A stretch of DNA of 64,000 bases from Muscardinus avellanarius (GCA_963383645.1 OY726564.1:113262040-113326039), one strand, 5' to 3'; positions 44,853-55,950 are shown, counted from the stretch's first letter. Translations and numbers: made by a program. Notes: generated by a model not told the origin, from the sequence alone.

Positions 44853-45609
44853 TTGGGTGCTTACAATCAATTTTTTATCTTTCTTTTAGTCCAGTCAACC
44901 TTTAAAAATATTAACACAGGGCAACCTGAAATTGTCTGGTTCTTTTTCCTCTAAATTTAATCATTAAACACTTCAAGTACATATTTTGAACTAAAGCAAG
45001 CTAATTTTCATTCGGATATTTCATTTTTTTAAATGGAAGATTTTATTTTCCCTTCAGATCTTTTATTTTTTAAAAAACCAAAATTTAAGAAATGAAAGAT
45101 CTGCAGGCTAAGAGCCCCCAAGATGCCAAAATTTCAGTCCGCCCTTAGAGACACACAGTCTACTAAAACCCACTTCTGTTCTCCCAGGACTCAGTGAGCC
45201 ATCCAGGTTTTGACCTTAAATAAAATTCCCGTGGATAGAAAACTGTCTCTAATGAGGTTTCGCAAAATGTAAACTATAGATAGGAAAGATAACACAAATA
45301 TAAAAATGTCCCATGGAATATTTACATTGTTCCACACAATTTTAAATGTTTTATACACCCCGTGGCAAACCCAGACCGCAGCAGTTCACGGGTGGAATCA
45401 TTCCGTTGTTTCCCAGAACGGCAGCCCCAAATCAGTGCTCGGTGGCTTTTAGGATAACTCAACAAGCTAGTCAAAACAGTAGGAGCCTGAGGTAGACACC
45501 AGGATGCCCCGGAAGGCTGGGTGGGGGAGGAGCAGCGGATTCGTGCCAAAAGAGGCACTCCAGAAAAATGTTTCAAGTAGTTAACTTTCTGTAAACACAA
45601 TTGGGGAGG
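44853..45609. other. Unremarkable intronic sequence
   Basis: No exon or repeat recognised. Confidence 0.4.
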
Positions 45610-45789
45610 AGAGTACTAGGGATTGAACTCTGGGACATTTTACTTTGAGCTACACTCCCGGCCTTTTTTCATTTTTTTAATTGTGAAATAGGATCTCGCC
45701 AAATTGCTGAGGTTATCACTAAGTAGCTGAGGCTGGTCTTGAACCTGCGATCTTCCTGTGGCAGCCTCCCAAGTACTGGGATTACAGAA
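45610..45789 (-). mobile_element. Dimeric SINE, left end missing
   Basis: Right half GGGATTGAACTCTGGGAC, linker, and left half stopping at GTACTGGGATTACAGA, where the next SINE abuts in the same orientation. Confidence 0.9.
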
Positions 45790-46014
45790 TCATTTTTTTT
45801 TTTTCTTTTGGTACTGGGAATGGAACCCAGGGACATTCTACCTCCAAGCTACATCCCCAGCCGTTGTTTATTTTATTTGTTTGTTTGTTTATTTATTATT
45901 ATTTTTTTGAAACAGAGTCTTGCTATGTTGCTGAGGCTGGTCTTGAACCCATAATCCTCCTGTCTCAGCCTTCCAAGCACTGAGATTACAAGTGTGTGCA
46001 CCGCCACACCTAGC
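45790..46014 (-). mobile_element. Dimeric SINE abutting the previous one
   Basis: Poly-T, right half GGGAATGGAACCCAGGGAC, a linker with TTTG/TTTA repeats, and left half ending CGCCACACCTAGC. It is probably inserted near the left end of the neighbouring copy. Confidence 0.92.
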
Positions 46015-46367
46015 AACGTCTTTTGTAAAAGCAATGATTTTACTCTGATCTCAAAAAAGTCTTCACAGAATGTTCTCTATACATTCTAAGCTTATTAAAC
46101 GAGGCACATTTAACTTAAAATCTTTACCTTCTGGGAAAGGGTGCTATCAGTGGGTCAGAAGGTCTTTCCAGTCTAAGCTTGTGAACCGGAAAAATAATGC
46201 ATGTAGAGGAGTAGGTTTGGAACTAAAGATATGTTTAAGAAAGTTGAAATCATAAAGGCCATTGTGGTTTATTAAATAATACTTTTTTTGAAATTGTAAA
46301 TCTCTGCATCATGCCAAGATGTGGAAAAGTTTGCACGAGGTAACCCTGAATTAAACAGCACAACATG
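46015..46367. other. Unremarkable intronic sequence
   Basis: No exon or repeat recognised. Confidence 0.4.
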
Positions 46368-46588
46368 AGCCGGGCGTGGTTGCCTTGTGATCCCCGCATT
46401 CGGAGGTTGAGACCGGAGGATCAAGGCTCCAGGACAGCCTCAGCTACTTAGTGAGGCCAGTGCAACTCAGTGAGACCCTCCTTAAAAATAAAGAATAAAA
46501 AAATAGGACTGGGGTATAGCTCAGAGGTAGAATGCCCCTGGGTTCCATCCCAGTACTGAGAAAAAAAAAAAGAAAAAGAAAAAGAAAA
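46368..46588 (+). mobile_element. Dimeric SINE
   Basis: Left half GAGCCGGGCGTGGTTGCCTT with small deletions, linker TAAAGAATAAAAAAATAG, right half GGACTGGGGTATAGC, and an AAAAG tail. Confidence 0.92.
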
Positions 46589-47269
46589 GCCTAACGTGAG
46601 AGTTGACCTGTGTGAGGAAAACACAGGTCTGCGAAAAGGAAGGATTTTCAGTAATTTAAGTGGATTAAAGTTCAATGTTCATTTGGACACATTTTGGTAA
46701 AAAACAAAAAAGACCAAGTCTTGGCTGAGTGAAACTTCTGAGCAAGGAGGGTTAGTAGAATTCACAGGCTCAGCCCGACCAGCTCCATGGCAGAGCGTGC
46801 AGATCCAGCGGAAAATACACACACAGTCTCGAAAGTGTAAGTGGAAAACGGGAACTTCTTGGTCTTGTTACTTGACCAGCCGGGGATACGGCTGTGGTTG
46901 TTTCCTATTCCTGGAGTTCCATTGGCCATCTGTTAATGGCTACACAATAAAAACAATACCAAGTAAATAGCCCTATAAGGGAATTATATGATCTCCTTAT
47001 CAAGCTATCCAAACATTTCAACCCGCAGAAATAAGGCCTGTAATTTCTGAAGAGTCCAAAGAATGTCCTTATTTTGATGAGGACTCGGGGGTTCTGCAGT
47101 TGTGTGAGGTTATTACGTCTCCATTGGAAAGGCCTGTATCCTGCTTCTCTGCTTTCCTAGCAGCTCCCCACTGTGAGTTTCATCTTTATTTTGGGCTAGA
47201 GAAATAGAATCAATATTGACTAAGTACTTTTATTACTTAATAAATGAGTGATCCCTTTTCCCCGGATAC
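46589..47269. other. Unremarkable intronic sequence
   Basis: No exon or repeat recognised. Confidence 0.4.
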
Positions 47270-47472
47270 TTTAACTCTTTTTTTTTTTTTTTTGGTGGTA
47301 CTGGGGTTCCTGGAAACCCTTCTACCTGGGGCTACACTCCCAGACCTATTTTATATTTTTTGGAAACAGGGTCTCTTAAGCTAGCATGGCTGGCTTCGAA
47401 CCTGCGCGATCCTCCTGTCTCCGCTTCCCAAGCGCGGGGATTACAAGCGTGCGCCACACACATTTTTAACTC
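47270..47472 (-). mobile_element. Type B dimeric SINE with short target-site duplication
   Basis: Poly-T, GGTGGTACTGGGGTTCCTGG and CTACACTCCCAGACC are followed by a left half ending GCGTGCGCCACAC. TTTAACTC flanks it at 47270-47277 and 47465-47472. Confidence 0.93.
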
Positions 47473-48902
47473 ATTTCTCACTGATATTAAAAGGCTCTCT
47501 TCTCCCAGAATCAAAGTATCTTATTTTGTAAATTCTTAAATTTTAAACTCGGTTTAAAGGCCATCACTTCTTTCGAATGCTGATGTTAAAATATTAATGT
47601 CAGATTATCTAGACTAAAAATTCCTTTGAAATAGATCCTATTTCAGTCCCATGTCTTGTCTTTTTCTACCCCCCCCAGGACTGTGCAATATATACTTATG
47701 TGGGAAATATATACTTATGTGGGAAAATAACACTGAGAAATTTACTTTTAGCTTAAATCATCTTCGATACAGGAGGTCAATCTATGTAGGCAGTGCAGAA
47801 AGAAAAAAAACATTAGCCTTCTATGATGAAAACTAACAAAAACTTTCTAAGGCCTCCTACCTCTAATGGGAATCTTCCTCAGTAATTCATTAATTGAAGC
47901 ACTGAATATACCACAGTATGATGAATTATTATACTGTATTTATTCACTCAATTTCTTGGTCATACCTTTACTAATTAATACTTAATTAGTATCTCCTCCT
48001 TAAAAATGTTTTTCTTAAATCCATTCATTTCCACCCAATTTCCAGCAACTCATCCCTGCCTGAGCTACCATGTTTTCTCACGTAGAATATGGCAACCGCT
48101 CTCTAATAACATCCAATCCACTTCTGCCCTCTTCCAATCAACTCTCCAGGAGATAACCAAAGGCTTCCTTACAGACTTTAAGTCTCATCCCATGATTGTC
48201 CACCTTAAAATTTAGCTTCACTCTCGTGATGAGATTAAAAGTCTTCCTGTCTATGTATCATCTCTCTCTGTGCCAGTTATTCTGGGTTTAATCCTGTCGT
48301 TACTTCCATCAGGCTCAATTCTGCCTTAAGACGTTAAGGCAGACATTCTCTGACCACTCAGTTTCCTCAGTCCCCCTCCTGGAACCCCCCACCCCAGACA
48401 GTGTCTGCACCACACACCACACTGACATTTTTCCCTTACTAGCCTGTAATCAGCAGCTGATAGGTTTTGCTATTTGTAGATTGTCTTTGATGGGAAATGT
48501 CCCTCATGAGGGCAGGTACCACACATTCCTTGCTGACTATTTTATCCTTAGTGACCAGGACCGTGTTGGTATGTAGCCAGGGCTCAGAAAATATTTACTG
48601 GAAAATGTTTGACAATTAAAAGTACAACTGTGGTGCTTAACAACTGGCTAAGTCCCTCATTCTCTTTGAACGTCCCAACTGAAGAATATAGATGAAGTAC
48701 TGACTTAGCTCGGGGCCTGGTGAACTATAAATCCTCAGCCAACATCTGTCATGATAAGTGACAGCGGCAAAATCATCAGAGGAAGAGCTGGCCTTCATGA
48801 GTGCTAACAGGCATAAAGGGTAGGGAAAATGCTACTGATAACCACGGCTACTACCTAGGGGGCTTCTTCTTACCTGGAAAGCCATTTGGTTTGGCTGATG
48901 AT
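47473..48902. other. SINE-free intronic sequence with a 19-bp tandem duplication
   Basis: AATATATACTTATGTGGGA occurs twice in tandem at 47687-47705 and 47706-47724. No exon seen. Confidence 0.5.
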
Positions 48903-49310
48903 TGTTATGGCTAGGCACAGAATGTCCTCCGCAGAGCTCATGTATTAGTGTCCAGAGTCCACAGAATGAAGTCCTGAGGGTTGGAATCTGTGAAGCTCAT
49001 CAGAGTGTAAGCCCTCTGTAGCAGATTCACTGGGCTGCAGCCTAGGCGCGGGGCGGGTCCTGGGTTGGCCTCAGGACCTGTGCTTTTGTTTCTGAATCCC
49101 GGGCTTGTCGGATCCCCTGCATCCAGTCTGCATGACGGGTGAGCAGAGCCTTGCTCTTTTCCCTCTCTGCTTCCCGCTGCCATGAGAGCCTTAGACCCTA
49201 GCCTCACATGGACTGGACTCTGAAATCTCCAGAAAACCGTGAGCAAAGAGATCTTCCGTCCTTGAAGCTGTGTGGTCAGGTTGACTGGGATCCGGCAGTG
49301 AGAATGTTGC
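48903..49310 (+). mobile_element. MaLR-like solo LTR
   Basis: It starts TGTTATGGCTAGGCACAGAA. CAGAGCTCATGTATTAG follows, later TCTCTGCTTCCCGCTGCCAT, GGACTCTGAAATCTCCAGAA and GTGAGCAAAGAGATCTTCC, ending near GTGGTCAGG. This order matches ERVL-MaLR-type LTRs. No internal retroviral sequence lies next to it. Confidence 0.6.
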
Positions 49311-49469
49311 CTGAGATTGGTTCTGGCCAGTGTAGTTGTAAAAGGTGAGCCTGCAGTGATGGCTGGATTAGATGTTGTCAGGTGAGCTGATCCTACTGTA
49401 TTTATGGAGAAGTACCTTCAGTGTGGAACTTTCCAAATTGGCAAAAATAAATACACCGGTGTGATATGA

Positions 49470-49620
49470 TACCAAGAGCACTTACTAATACATGATTTCT
49501 CGGAGTCCTACAAAATCCCTGTGAGGTGATTTGGTCAGTGGTGGGGCCCACTGGCCAATGAGAAAACTCAGGTAAAGTTATGCAGCCCAGCACTGGCAGC
49601 CAGTGTCAGCCACCCGCCAC
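49470..49620 (-). mobile_element. Possible ancient MIR/L2-type repeat
   Basis: AAAATCCCTGTGAGGTGATT, then CAATGAGAAAACTCAGGTAA and TTATGCAGCCCAGCACTGGC recall the complement of a MIR (bases for '...CCCTATGAGGT...GATGAGGAAACTGAGGC...'). Diverged; a repeat-masking comparison would settle it. Confidence 0.45.
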
Positions 49621-50132
49621 GGCCCAGGCAGACCGTCTCGAGAGCCCTGTGCTCGATCCCTATCACCCTGCGGTGCAGCTGGATCCATTGTGCCTTCATC
49701 GTGAAGGCAAATGAGTCATTTGTATTTATTAAAAATCTGTCTTAAGTTAAATAAACCATATATGTTCATATGATATAATATGCCATTCATTAAGCCGTCA
49801 CTTAGACCATAATGAAATATATCAGGGTACTCACATAAGAGAACAGAAGGATAATGGAACACATTAAAATATAAAAACACTGGAAAAAGTCAATATAAAT
49901 TTGTGATTGAATAAATGAATAAATTTGCAACAAACATAATGATATTTCCTGTGACACATTTAATTGACCGAAAAAGATGTTTCAGGATTTCTAAATTATG
50001 CAAGTGTTCATGTATGTATAAAAACAGAGTATGCTTGTTTGACTTACCAATAAATTGCTTCCAAAAGTAAAGTTAGAACTTCAACTTATTTTCACAAAGG
50101 AATATTCTAAATTGGGGGGTTTTCTTTCTTCC

Positions 50133-50344
50133 TTTTTTTTTTTTTTTGGTACTGAGCATTGAACCACAGGCATCTCCCTCCAAGATACACTTGTAGCCCT
50201 GTTTTCTATTTTATTTAAGGTCTTGCAAGACCTTCAGCCACCTAGCAAGACCCTGTCTGGCCGAGGTTGGCTCCAAATCTGTGAGCCTCCGACATCAGCC
50301 CCCCAAGCATGGGGACGATAGGCGCTCACCGCCACTCCCGGCTC
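50133..50344 (-). mobile_element. Dimeric SINE with an internal micro-inversion
   Basis: The right half (GGTACTGAGCATTGAACCAC) and left half (CCAAGCATGGGGACGATAGG) are in minus orientation. The segment at about 50228-50259, between the linker and left half, reads in plus orientation (AGCAAGACCCTGT). An 18-bp perfect palindrome, AAGGTCTTGCAAGACCTT, lies at 50217-50234 at the junction. Confidence 0.88.
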
Positions 50345-51234
50345 CTAAGTTGCAGGTTTCAAGCTTGTCCACAGAGCCATGTTGAGTCCTTGTGTGGTTG
50401 ACCTGTGGCAGCGAGACCTTTACGGAATCTAAGTATCCTTTGAAAGATCCCCACACATGAGGGAGTGCTGTGAACTGGAGAGGCCAGGGCCAGGGCATGC
50501 CTCGGGACCCCCTTCTGAGATTGTGTTTGACCTCCTTTCCCAGGCCCTCCTTCTAGCCTGGGCTCTCAACAGCCCCCAGTAACTACTTCCTAAATACGGG
50601 TCTCACAGAGAACAAGGAACAGCACGCTATCCGCTCTCTTTTGCCCTAACAGCAGCTCAAGAAAGGTGCAGAGGCAGGCAGCCCAGGCAACAGAAGAGAA
50701 TGGGCCCGCTAGAGAGAGACAGGGTGGCCGCCTGGGACGGTGAGGTGGAAATGAACGAGCCCCGTTCAGGGAGGAGGAGCTGAGCCGCCGACAGACAACA
50801 GGAAGCCCACGGTCGCGCTCAAGCCCGGCGTTATTAGTCTGAAAGCTTCTTCTCTTGTATGTCAAGCACGTTTCTGAATCAGTAAGCACAACTCACGACT
50901 AAAGCTCAGCTGTAGGTAGCCCACAGATTTGTGCCCCTGACCCTGAGTGCCCCTGCCCACCATGCAAGCCACCATCGCCCCAGCCCGCTGGCTTCCTAGC
51001 TGGTCCCCAGCTTCTACTCTTGATATCACTCAAGGGCTTGTGCCAGGACCCACACAGCTAGTGGAGAGAGCCCCAAAGCTGCACTCCAGAGCCCCCGAGC
51101 CCCTGGTGGAAACACCCAGGGAGACGCGAGTGCCGAGACACCTGGGACACTGGACACGGCCAGCGTCATGAGCCCTCCGGGTCTGAGACTGACAGGGAAA
51201 ACCCCAGGCGGCTCTGGGATTCTTGCCATATTAA
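50345..51234. other. Intronic sequence, moderately GC-rich
   Basis: Overlapping open frames on both strands at 50.9-51.3 kb have no recognisable domain. No repeat recognised. Confidence 0.4.
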
Positions 51235-51770
51235 TGGCTGGGGGCATGGGCTCTGGAGCCCCACCACCTGGTTCAAATTTCTGTCTTGCCACCAACTAGT
51301 CGTGTGACCTTGGGGAGTGAGTTACCTCACAGAGAGTAATGCTCTGCTATAACAGAAACCCAGTCTCGTAGAAACAGCTTTCAAAAGGTTGCATTTGAGC
51401 CATCTATGGTGGTGTGTGGCTGTCTTCCTAGTACTTGGGAGGCAGAGACAGGAAGATAGGTTTGAGGCCAGCCTCAGCAACTTAGTGAGGCCCTCAGCAA
51501 CTTAGTAAGGCCCTGTTTTCAAATAAAAAATAAAATAGGGCTGGGGCTGTAGCTCAGAGGTAGAATTGCCCTTGCATTTAATCCCCAGTACTACAAAAAA
51601 GAAAGAAAAATAAAAAATGAAAAAGTTGTGCTCAGGGGAGATGATACTGTTGTTTTGGGTGTTGTTTCACTTTTCTTATCCGAATAAATAGGAATGATTA
51701 TAGTGCCTATCCTAGGGTTGAATTTGGTTAAATGAGTTAAATAAGACACATAAAACAGCAACATGAGTAT
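51235..51770 (+). mobile_element. Ancient MIR, split by a later SINE insertion
   Basis: GGGCTCTGGAGCC, CTGGTTCAAATTTCTGTCTT, ACTAGTCGTGTGACCTTGGG and AGTTACCTCAC follow the MIR consensus in order. After the younger SINE, TGCCTATCCTAGGGTTGAAT and GTTAAATGAGTTAAATAAG continue it. MIRs predate placental mammals. Confidence 0.75.
51398..51620 (+). mobile_element. Dimeric SINE inserted in a MIR
   Basis: Left half ATGGTGGTGTGTGGCTGTCT, linker, and right half GGGCTGGGGCTGTAGCTCAG, ending with an A-rich tail. Confidence 0.92.
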
Positions 51771-51995
51771 TATGATACCTCAAGAGGTTCTTTTCCTTGT
51801 CTGTCTGACTGGGAAAGGTCCCAAAAGTGATGTTGGGTTTAAATGTAAATAAATTATCATCTAAATTCTTGGAGAAGAAATATATCTAAACAAATATGTC
51901 TCAGAACAACTCAACAGCAAACAAGACAATATATATTCTGATTTTTATGAAGAAGAAGTATCTCAGAGCTTCACAAGCTGGCCATGTTATTTTTC

Positions 51996-52208
51996 TTCTT
52001 TTTTTTGGCACCAGATATTTAACCCAGGGACTTTATTATATCTCTCAGCTACACCTCCAGACCTTTTTATTCCTTTATTTTGAAACAGGGTCTCATTAAA
52101 TTGCAGAGGGCCTTGCTAAGTTGCTGAGGCTAGCCTTGAACCTGTAATCGTCCTGTCTCAGCCTCCCACCCAAGTACTAGGCTTACAGGTGTGCACCACC
52201 AGCTAAGC
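51996..52208 (-). mobile_element. Dimeric SINE
   Basis: Right half GGCACCAGATATTTAACCCA, linker, and left half with a duplicated CCCACCCAAGTACTAGG, ending CACCACCAGC. Confidence 0.9.
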
Positions 52209-52684
52209 TGAAATCTTAAAATCTACGGCTTCACACAGAATGGCACGGATCTATGAGCTGCCAACCCAGGAAGCAAACGGTTGCTAATTCTCAGTCTCTC
52301 TCGATGACCGACCCACCTTTGACTGATGCACGCGGCATGCAGATGTGAATGTAATGCTCTTGTCTTGACATTGCTTGGGGATCTGTGTTCCCTTACTGGA
52401 GGAAAATTGGAGGCACCCAACTAGTCATCCAATACTTTACTGACACGCTATTACACGCAGAGCACTTAGGAATTAGAAAGACCTGTCCAACAAGAAACTA
52501 TGCCTCAAGGAACTGACAGTGGACCCTTGTCATGCTTTCAAAAGACACCAAACAAAGACAAGACTTAAGTCCAAAACACATGCCCTTGATGGCCAGATAA
52601 ACTTGAGACCATCTCGCCTGTGCCTGGTCTTGCTGTCAGAGTCTCTTACATACCTTTGGCATGCTGTATTATAAATGACCAGAC
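52209..52684. other. Intronic sequence, possible ancient repeat
   Basis: About 52430-52520 (CACGCAGAGCACTTAGGAAT...CAAGGAACTGACAGT) weakly resembles L2/MIR-type repeats. No exon. Confidence 0.35.
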
Positions 52685-52905
52685 TATAAGAACTTTTTTT
52701 TTTCTTTTGGTGGTACTGGGGTTCCTGGAAACCCTTCTACCTCCAGGCTACACTCCCAGACCTATTTTATACTTTTTTAAAATTTGGAAACAGCATCTCT
52801 TAAGCCAGTGTGGCTGGCCTCGAACCTGCGCGATCCTCCTGTCTCCGCCTCCCAAGTGTGGGGATTACAAGCGTGCGCCACCATGCCTGGCATATAAGAA
52901 CTTTT
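52685..52905 (-). mobile_element. Type B dimeric SINE, first of two at one target site
   Basis: The body (about 52698-52892) is type B (GGTGGTACTGGGGTTCCTGG ... CCACCATGCCTGGC). The direct repeat TATAAGAACTTTT flanks it at 52685-52697 and 52893-52905. Confidence 0.95.
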
Positions 52906-53107
52906 TTTTTTTTTGGTGGTACTGGGGTTCCCGGAAGCCCTTCTACCTCCGGGCTACACTCCCAGACCTATTTTTACATTTTTATTTGGAAACAGGGTCT
53001 CCTAAGCCAGCGCACGCGTCTGGCTTCGAACCTGCGCGATCCTCCTGTCTCTGCCTCCCAAGCGCAGGGATTACAAGCGTGCGCCACCACGCCCGGCAAG
53101 AACTTTT
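52896..53107 (-). mobile_element. Type B dimeric SINE, second of two at one target site
   Basis: The body (52906-53097) is type B with GCGCACGCG in the left half. AAGAACTTTT flanks it at 52896-52905 and 53098-53107. It therefore shares the central target copy with its neighbour. Confidence 0.95.
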
Positions 53108-53882
53108 AAAACATAGTTTAATCTCCATCCAAGCCCTATCAGATTCCGCGGTATCATCTTATAGCGCTTATTAAAGTGCTCTGTAAGGCTAATACTAAGT
53201 GTTAATACCAAATACTAAAAAATATTAAAGGCTCTGTAAGACTAATATGGTCTTCTCTGGCACTTTAATAGCTATCAGATTTAAATTAGTAAGTCACAGA
53301 ATTGAAATTCTTAGTACCTAACAAAAGCCAGAACAACACAATGACTATAACTTACCCTTTTCCAGAAATATCATATTCTCAAAGACCAAAATTTATATAA
53401 ACAATGAGCCGAGATTCACTTGAAGGCTAGTGATGGGAATGTTCTCAGAGCCTTACCTCGAGACATCCGCCAGAAGAGCAATTCTAAATGCTTGGCTAAT
53501 GAGCATCGGTGCTGTAGACTTCACTCTGAGGTGGCTGGATCACCATAGGTCTGCTCAACGTACCATATAATGAAAATCGCTTTCACCTAGGTACCTGTGC
53601 CTGATATTGTAAAGAAGAATGTTTCCGACTCCTGACGCCCACCTCTATTTCTTACGGTAAGCGCAATATGACTTCGCCAAAGAAACAGGAGAAGACATTT
53701 GAAGAGAGTACTATAAGATTAAGACTCTCGGAGCGGAAAACAGTGCTGCTGTCAATAAACACCCCAGGCTCAATCTCCTTGGAAGAGCCACGGGTGTCTG
53801 GAAATTGTATAGCACCATACGATCAGAATAATTTAACGCCAGAAATACTTTGGTAAGAAAAACTCACTCTTGGGCGACTCAC
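53108..53882. other. SINE-free intron adjoining the DNM3 exon donor
   Basis: Two imperfect copies of GCTCTGTAAG(G/A)CTAATA lie near 53179 and 53233, bracketed by ATTAAAGTGC and GCACTTTAAT (about 53170 and 53262). No further exon. Confidence 0.45.
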
Positions 53883-53996
53883 CTCATCATCTTTGTACCA
53901 GGACAAGCTCTCTGCGGTGAGGACGAACCAGTAACCCTTAGAGCCTCCCTTCATGATGCCGATGTTACTGATGGTCAGCCAGCCCTTGCGGATCAC
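53883..53996 (-). CDS. DNM3: DNM3 exon encoding the start of the PH domain
   Basis: This 114-base, phase-0 exon encodes 38 residues on the minus strand: [16 protein letters not shown], then [14 protein letters not shown] and LSWYKDDE. That is the first beta-strands of the dynamin pleckstrin-homology domain, which binds PI(4,5)P2 at the necks of endocytic pits. The acceptor is CTCTGCCCGCAG with a branch-like CTCTAAC about 25 bases upstream; the donor is GAG|GTGAGT. The residues S in TISNIG and G in GSKGYW match dynamin-3 rather than dynamin-1 (N, E) or dynamin-2. The nested mir-199a-2/mir-214 locus independently identifies DNM3. The full protein is a GTPase of about 860 residues (GTPase, middle, PH, GED and proline-rich parts); only this exon is in the window. 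The open frame around it extends into intron and is not coding there. Confidence 0.97.
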
Positions 53997-54021
53997 CTGC
54001 GGGCAGAGGGCAGCAGAGGCG

Positions 54022-54028
54022 GTTAGAG
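54022..54028 (-). promoter_or_regulatory. Candidate splice branch point for the DNM3 exon
   Basis: CTCTAAC on the minus strand (GTTAGAG on plus), about 25 bases before the acceptor and followed by a pyrimidine-rich CTCTGCTGCCCTCTGCCC tract. This is a typical branch point position. Confidence 0.55.
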
Positions 54029-55510
54029 TGACACCTGCAGACAGGAGGTCGTGGACCAGGGTTAAAAACAAGACAGAACTGCAGCAAGAACAGTGCAGGT
54101 CCCCACACAGCTCAACTTCTATTTGAGAGAATTTATCTTCCAAATGTGCAGATGGCTGGGGGGAAGCCTCTTCCATCAGTGGGTGAAAACAATCTTGGCC
54201 TCCCATGGGCCGTGGAAGAGAGCGGCTGGTGCAGGCCAGGCCGAGGTGGGCAGCCGCACGTGCTTGTGCAGGGTTGACTGGCTCAAGTGTGACTCTCAGG
54301 CCCGCAGTCTCAGCTCCCAGCCCAGCCCCTGCCCATCTGTCCCCCTGGTTTGCAGTCCGGAGGATTTACTGAGAGACTGGCAGTAAGTGGGGAAAGCAGG
54401 CATGCAGGCCAGCCGCTTAGATCCTGACAGTGTGAATCGGGCTGATGGAAGGAGGAAGCTGGGATCACAAACTAAAATGAAAACTTTGTTGTTGTTTTTA
54501 ATGACTTTGATTTTTTGTTTTAAATTTTTTAATTTAAAAAAATTTAATGACTGCTTTTCTTAAAAAATGCAATAGCCTTGATTTATCCCTCGACTTCTGA
54601 TTATTTTCATACGTAAAACATGTAGCATCTTTATACAAATGTTTAAATGGTGTTCAAATGCCAGAATATGAACAATTTGGATTATACATTTGACAGAAAT
54701 TATTTATGGGTGGCAACTCCTGGGAAATGCACTTTTCCCCTCACAGGGGTTGTAAAGTTAAATTGTTTTCCACCTGACACAGAATACCACATCCTCTCTG
54801 CTAGATCAATTTGATGTCAGAGAACCAGACACACAGATCTACATGGAATCGTGCCATATTGTTCTAAATGTCAAAAATCGGCCTATGCCAAAATCATTCA
54901 ATATCCTAGAGATCCTAAAATATTTTTTAAACTTCCTTATTGATTTACTGAGTGTCAATTTCTAAAGGAAGCTGAAATACTCTAATAATGAGATTTTATG
55001 TTCATGTTGCTATTGGGTGTTTTGGTTGAAGGAGAAAAACTATCCCTAAGGAGAGGCTGCGGTCAGCCCAGCCTCTCTCAACACCGCCCCCTACAGCATC
55101 TCCCAAGCATCCCTTCTCCCTTCTAGCATCCAAGGGATGCTTTTCTAGAGCATCCCTCTTGGGTCCAGGCTAAGGCCATCTCTCCACTGCTGGAAATGAA
55201 CCCTTCTTACTCTTGATTCCATTAAGAAGGAAACCGTATATCTCAAAGCACGTTTGCAAGTAGCTATGCTATAATCACTGAGTACCTTCTAAAAATGCAG
55301 ATTCCTTGGCTACTCTGAGTCAGCCAGAACGCATACATAGAAAACCCAGGAATCTACAGTTCAATTTATTCCTTAGGAGATTATCCATCCTGAATTTTGC
55401 AGGCTAATACATGTGCACGTACAATTACATACTATCAAAATTTTATTTCCCTTAAGAGCAAATGATCATCTTCATTTTTTCATAAGAAGAAACTAGATAA
55501 AATATTTAAT
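54029..55510. other. SINE-free intron adjoining the DNM3 exon acceptor
   Basis: AT-rich stretch at 54480-54560. No exon or repeat recognised. Confidence 0.4.
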
Positions 55511-55672
55511 AGCCAGGTGTGGTGATGCACACCTGTGATCCCATTGCTTGGAAGGTTAGGACAGGAAGACTGCAGGTTCGAGGCCAGCCTCTGCAACTTA
55601 GCAAGATCCTACATAAGGGTTGGTACTGTAGCTTGAAGATAGAAAACTCCTGGGTTTAATCCCCAGTACCAA
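55511..55672 (+). mobile_element. Dimeric SINE with shortened linker
   Basis: Left half TAGCCAGGTGTGGTGATGCA passes through a shortened CCTACATAAGGG linker to right half GGTTGGTACTGTAGCTTG. Confidence 0.9.
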
Positions 55673-55725
55673 AAACAGAAATATTGTACACAATGGCTAA
55701 CATCGGCCTAACACGGCTTAAGGCA

Positions 55726-55950
55726 GAATTATTACTATTTTTTTTGTGTGTGTGGTACTGGGGTTCCTGGAAGCCCTTCTACCTCCGGGCTACACTCCCA
55801 GACCTATTTTTACATTTTTTTTATTTGGAAACAGGGTCTCCTAAGCCAGCGCGCGCGGCTGGCTTCGAACCTGCGCAATCCTCCTGTCTCTGCCTCCCAA
55901 GTGCAGGGATTACAAGCGTGCGCCACCACGCCCGGCGAATTATTACTATT
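55726..55950 (-). mobile_element. Type B dimeric SINE with 14-bp target-site duplication
   Basis: Type B body (GGTACTGGGGTTCCTGGAAG ... CCACCACGCCCGGC) with a T/TG tail. It is flanked by a perfect GAATTATTACTATT at 55726-55739 and 55937-55950. Confidence 0.96.

Larger units (their letters stand above)
1..53882 (-). other. DNM3: DNM3 intron downstream of the PH-domain exon (partial)
   Basis: This is intronic sequence on the 3' side (in DNM3 direction) of the only coding exon found. It begins with the GT donor at 53881-53882 (minus strand) and runs off the low-coordinate end of the window without another recognisable dynamin exon. I looked for the next PH-domain exon (starting with an EKEKKYM-like sequence) on the minus strand and did not see it. 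The intron hosts the antisense gene DNM3OS, which matches the known nesting of DNM3OS in a large DNM3 intron. The intron assignment is an inference from the exon and the two microRNAs. Confidence 0.85.

Noticed and set aside
47473..48902. A further DNM3 exon in the SINE-free stretch
   Set aside because: No dynamin-like peptide with flanking AG/GT signals could be found on the minus strand.
48903..49310. A full-length endogenous retrovirus
   Set aside because: Only an LTR-like sequence is present. No internal coding region or second LTR lies within reach.
52620..53174. A 184-codon plus-strand open frame with repeated LETGSPKPA-type peptides
   Set aside because: It is a translation of two tandem type B SINEs in reverse orientation. 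The same peptide appears wherever that SINE is present (3598, 34640, 55684).
53823..54206. The whole 127-codon minus-strand frame as coding
   Set aside because: Only the 38 codons between consensus splice sites (53883-53996) match dynamin. The ends read into intron on both sides.
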